From Rathayibacter sp. VKM Ac-2857 (GTDB taxonomy: Bacteria > Actinomycetota > Actinomycetes > Actinomycetales > Microbacteriaceae), in NCBI RefSeq assembly GCF_013205025.1, contig NZ_JABMLE010000001.1, forward strand, positions 806,001 to 870,000: a stretch of DNA of 64,000 bases, in the 5' to 3' direction. This document shows positions 63,341 through 64,000 of this stretch, piece by piece. Every line of letters begins with the position of its first letter. Within the stretch, counting starts at the first letter, position 1. Under the pieces are notes generated by a model. That model searched no databases. It was not told the origin of the DNA and saw only the letters and a list, made by a program, of their open reading frames with translations. Both the position numbers and the translations under genes were made by a program.

Positions 63341-64000
63341 ATGCGGATTCTGGTGGTCGACGACGAGGCGGTCTTCGCCGACGGCGTCCGGCGCGGTCTC
63401 GAGGCCGAGGGCTTCTCCGTCGACGTCGCGCACACCGGCGTCGACGGGCTGTGGCGTGCCCGCGAGGTCGTCTACGACGCGATCGTCCTCGACTTGATGA
63501 TGCCCGGCCTCAGCGGCTCCGCCCTCTGCCGCACCCTCCGCGACGAGGGCGACTGGACCCCGGTGCTGATGCTGACCGCGAAGGACGGCGACCGCGACCA
63601 GATCGAGGGCCTCGACGCGGGAGCGGACGACTACGTGGTGAAGCCGCTGGAGTACTCCGTGCTCGTCGCGCGCCTGCGGGCGCTGGTGCGGCGCGGACGC
63701 CCGGAGCGACCGGTGGTGCACCGCGTCGGCGATCTGCTGATCGACCCCGCGCTGCGCGAGGTCCGACGCGGCGACGTGCCGATCCGGCTGACCTCGCGCG
63801 AGTTCGCCGTCGCCGACTTCCTCGCCCGGCACCGCGACCGGGTCGTCTCCAAGCGCGAGATCCTCGAGGGCGTCTGGGACGACGCGTTCGACGGCGACCT
63901 CAACATCGTCGAGGTCTACGTGGCACGGCTGCGGGCGAAGCTCGACCGCCCGTTCGGCACGGAGTCGATCACGACCCTCCGCGGCGCCGGCTACCGGCTC
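63341..64000 (+). CDS. OmpR/PhoB-type response regulator, cut by window end
   Basis: The first 220 residues of a two-component response regulator; the window ends before the stop. The receiver domain (MRILVVDDEAVFADGVRRGL; phospho-acceptor Asp in AIVLDLMMPGLSG; Lys in DDYVVKPLEY) is followed by a winged-helix DNA-binding domain (IRLTSREFAVADFLA; VVSKREILEGVWDD; VEVYVARLRAKL; TLRGAGYRL). GATACT (63329-63334) lies six bases before the ATG. A histidine kinase gene is expected just beyond the edge. Confidence 0.93.
   Translation, partial: MRILVVDDEAVFADGVRRGLEAEGFSVDVAHTGVDGLWRAREVVYDAIVLDLMMPGLSGSALCRTLRDEGDWTPVLMLTAKDGDRDQIEGLDAGADDYVVKPLEYSVLVARLRALVRRGRPERPVVHRVGDLLIDPALREVRRGDVPIRLTSREFAVADFLARHRDRVVSKREILEGVWDDAFDGDLNIVEVYVARLRAKLDRPFGTESITTLRGAGYRL

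Overview
The window is chromosomal DNA from a very GC-rich Gram-positive actinobacterium, most likely a Microbacteriaceae member close to Rathayibacter, Clavibacter or Curtobacterium. This rests on GTP-type PEP carboxykinase, F420-dependent glucose-6-phosphate dehydrogenase, a DinB/mycothiol-type enzyme, the galU / 5-formyl-THF cyclo-ligase / fmdB / mscL neighbourhood, many apparently leaderless promoters, and dispersed inverted repeats of a type common in this family. The genus is inference; nothing was searched.

Layout. 0.1-6.5 kb: PEP carboxykinase, tandem hot-dog thioesterase, AroQ, a methyltransferase, an aldo/keto reductase and RNase HI. 6.6-18.8 kb: methyltransferase, F420/deazaflavin-type enzymes, an alpha/beta hydrolase, a CitE-like lyase, a polytopic glycosyltransferase, DinB, and a lipid-type cluster (FadD ligase, quinone reductase, thiolase). 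19.2-25.3 kb: a lower-GC island with no household genes. It carries four proteins with nuclease-type signatures (HNH, PIN-like, DUF4365 PD-(D/E)XK-like, HEPN) and is bracketed by about 720-bp direct repeats that duplicate the 3' ends of a convergent membrane-protein / lipoprotein gene pair. 25.7-35.5 kb: lipoprotein, tRNA-Ala(CGC), GNAT, galU, folate ligase, FmdB, MscL and a secreted GH43 enzyme. 35.7-49.5 kb: a helicase-nuclease-like giant whose catalytic motifs look degenerate, small membrane proteins, DedA, an ECF sigma/anti-sigma pair, an M20 peptidase, and an NCS1 permease / isochorismatase / sugar kinase group. 50.3-56.6 kb: an F420 block (fgd, fbiC, hydrolase, Baeyer-Villiger-type monooxygenase). 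57.5-64 kb: a broken AbiEii-type toxin locus, a kinase/aminotransferase fusion, YidC-like insertase, MarR, and a response regulator cut by the window edge.

Main points. (1) The 19-25 kb island is the best candidate for an undescribed (probably anti-phage) system. (2) FbiC keeps the radical-SAM cysteines in its CofG half but has lost the whole cysteine motif from its CofH half, although fgd and other F420-type enzymes are present. (3) The 1284-aa helicase-like protein has a Walker A Lys-to-Gly change, no DEAD-like acidic pair, and a C-terminal nuclease fold without the expected Asp. (4) Intergenic DNA is filled with a family of large inverted repeats, some in 220-275 bp tandem arrays, one ending in a run of 20 G.
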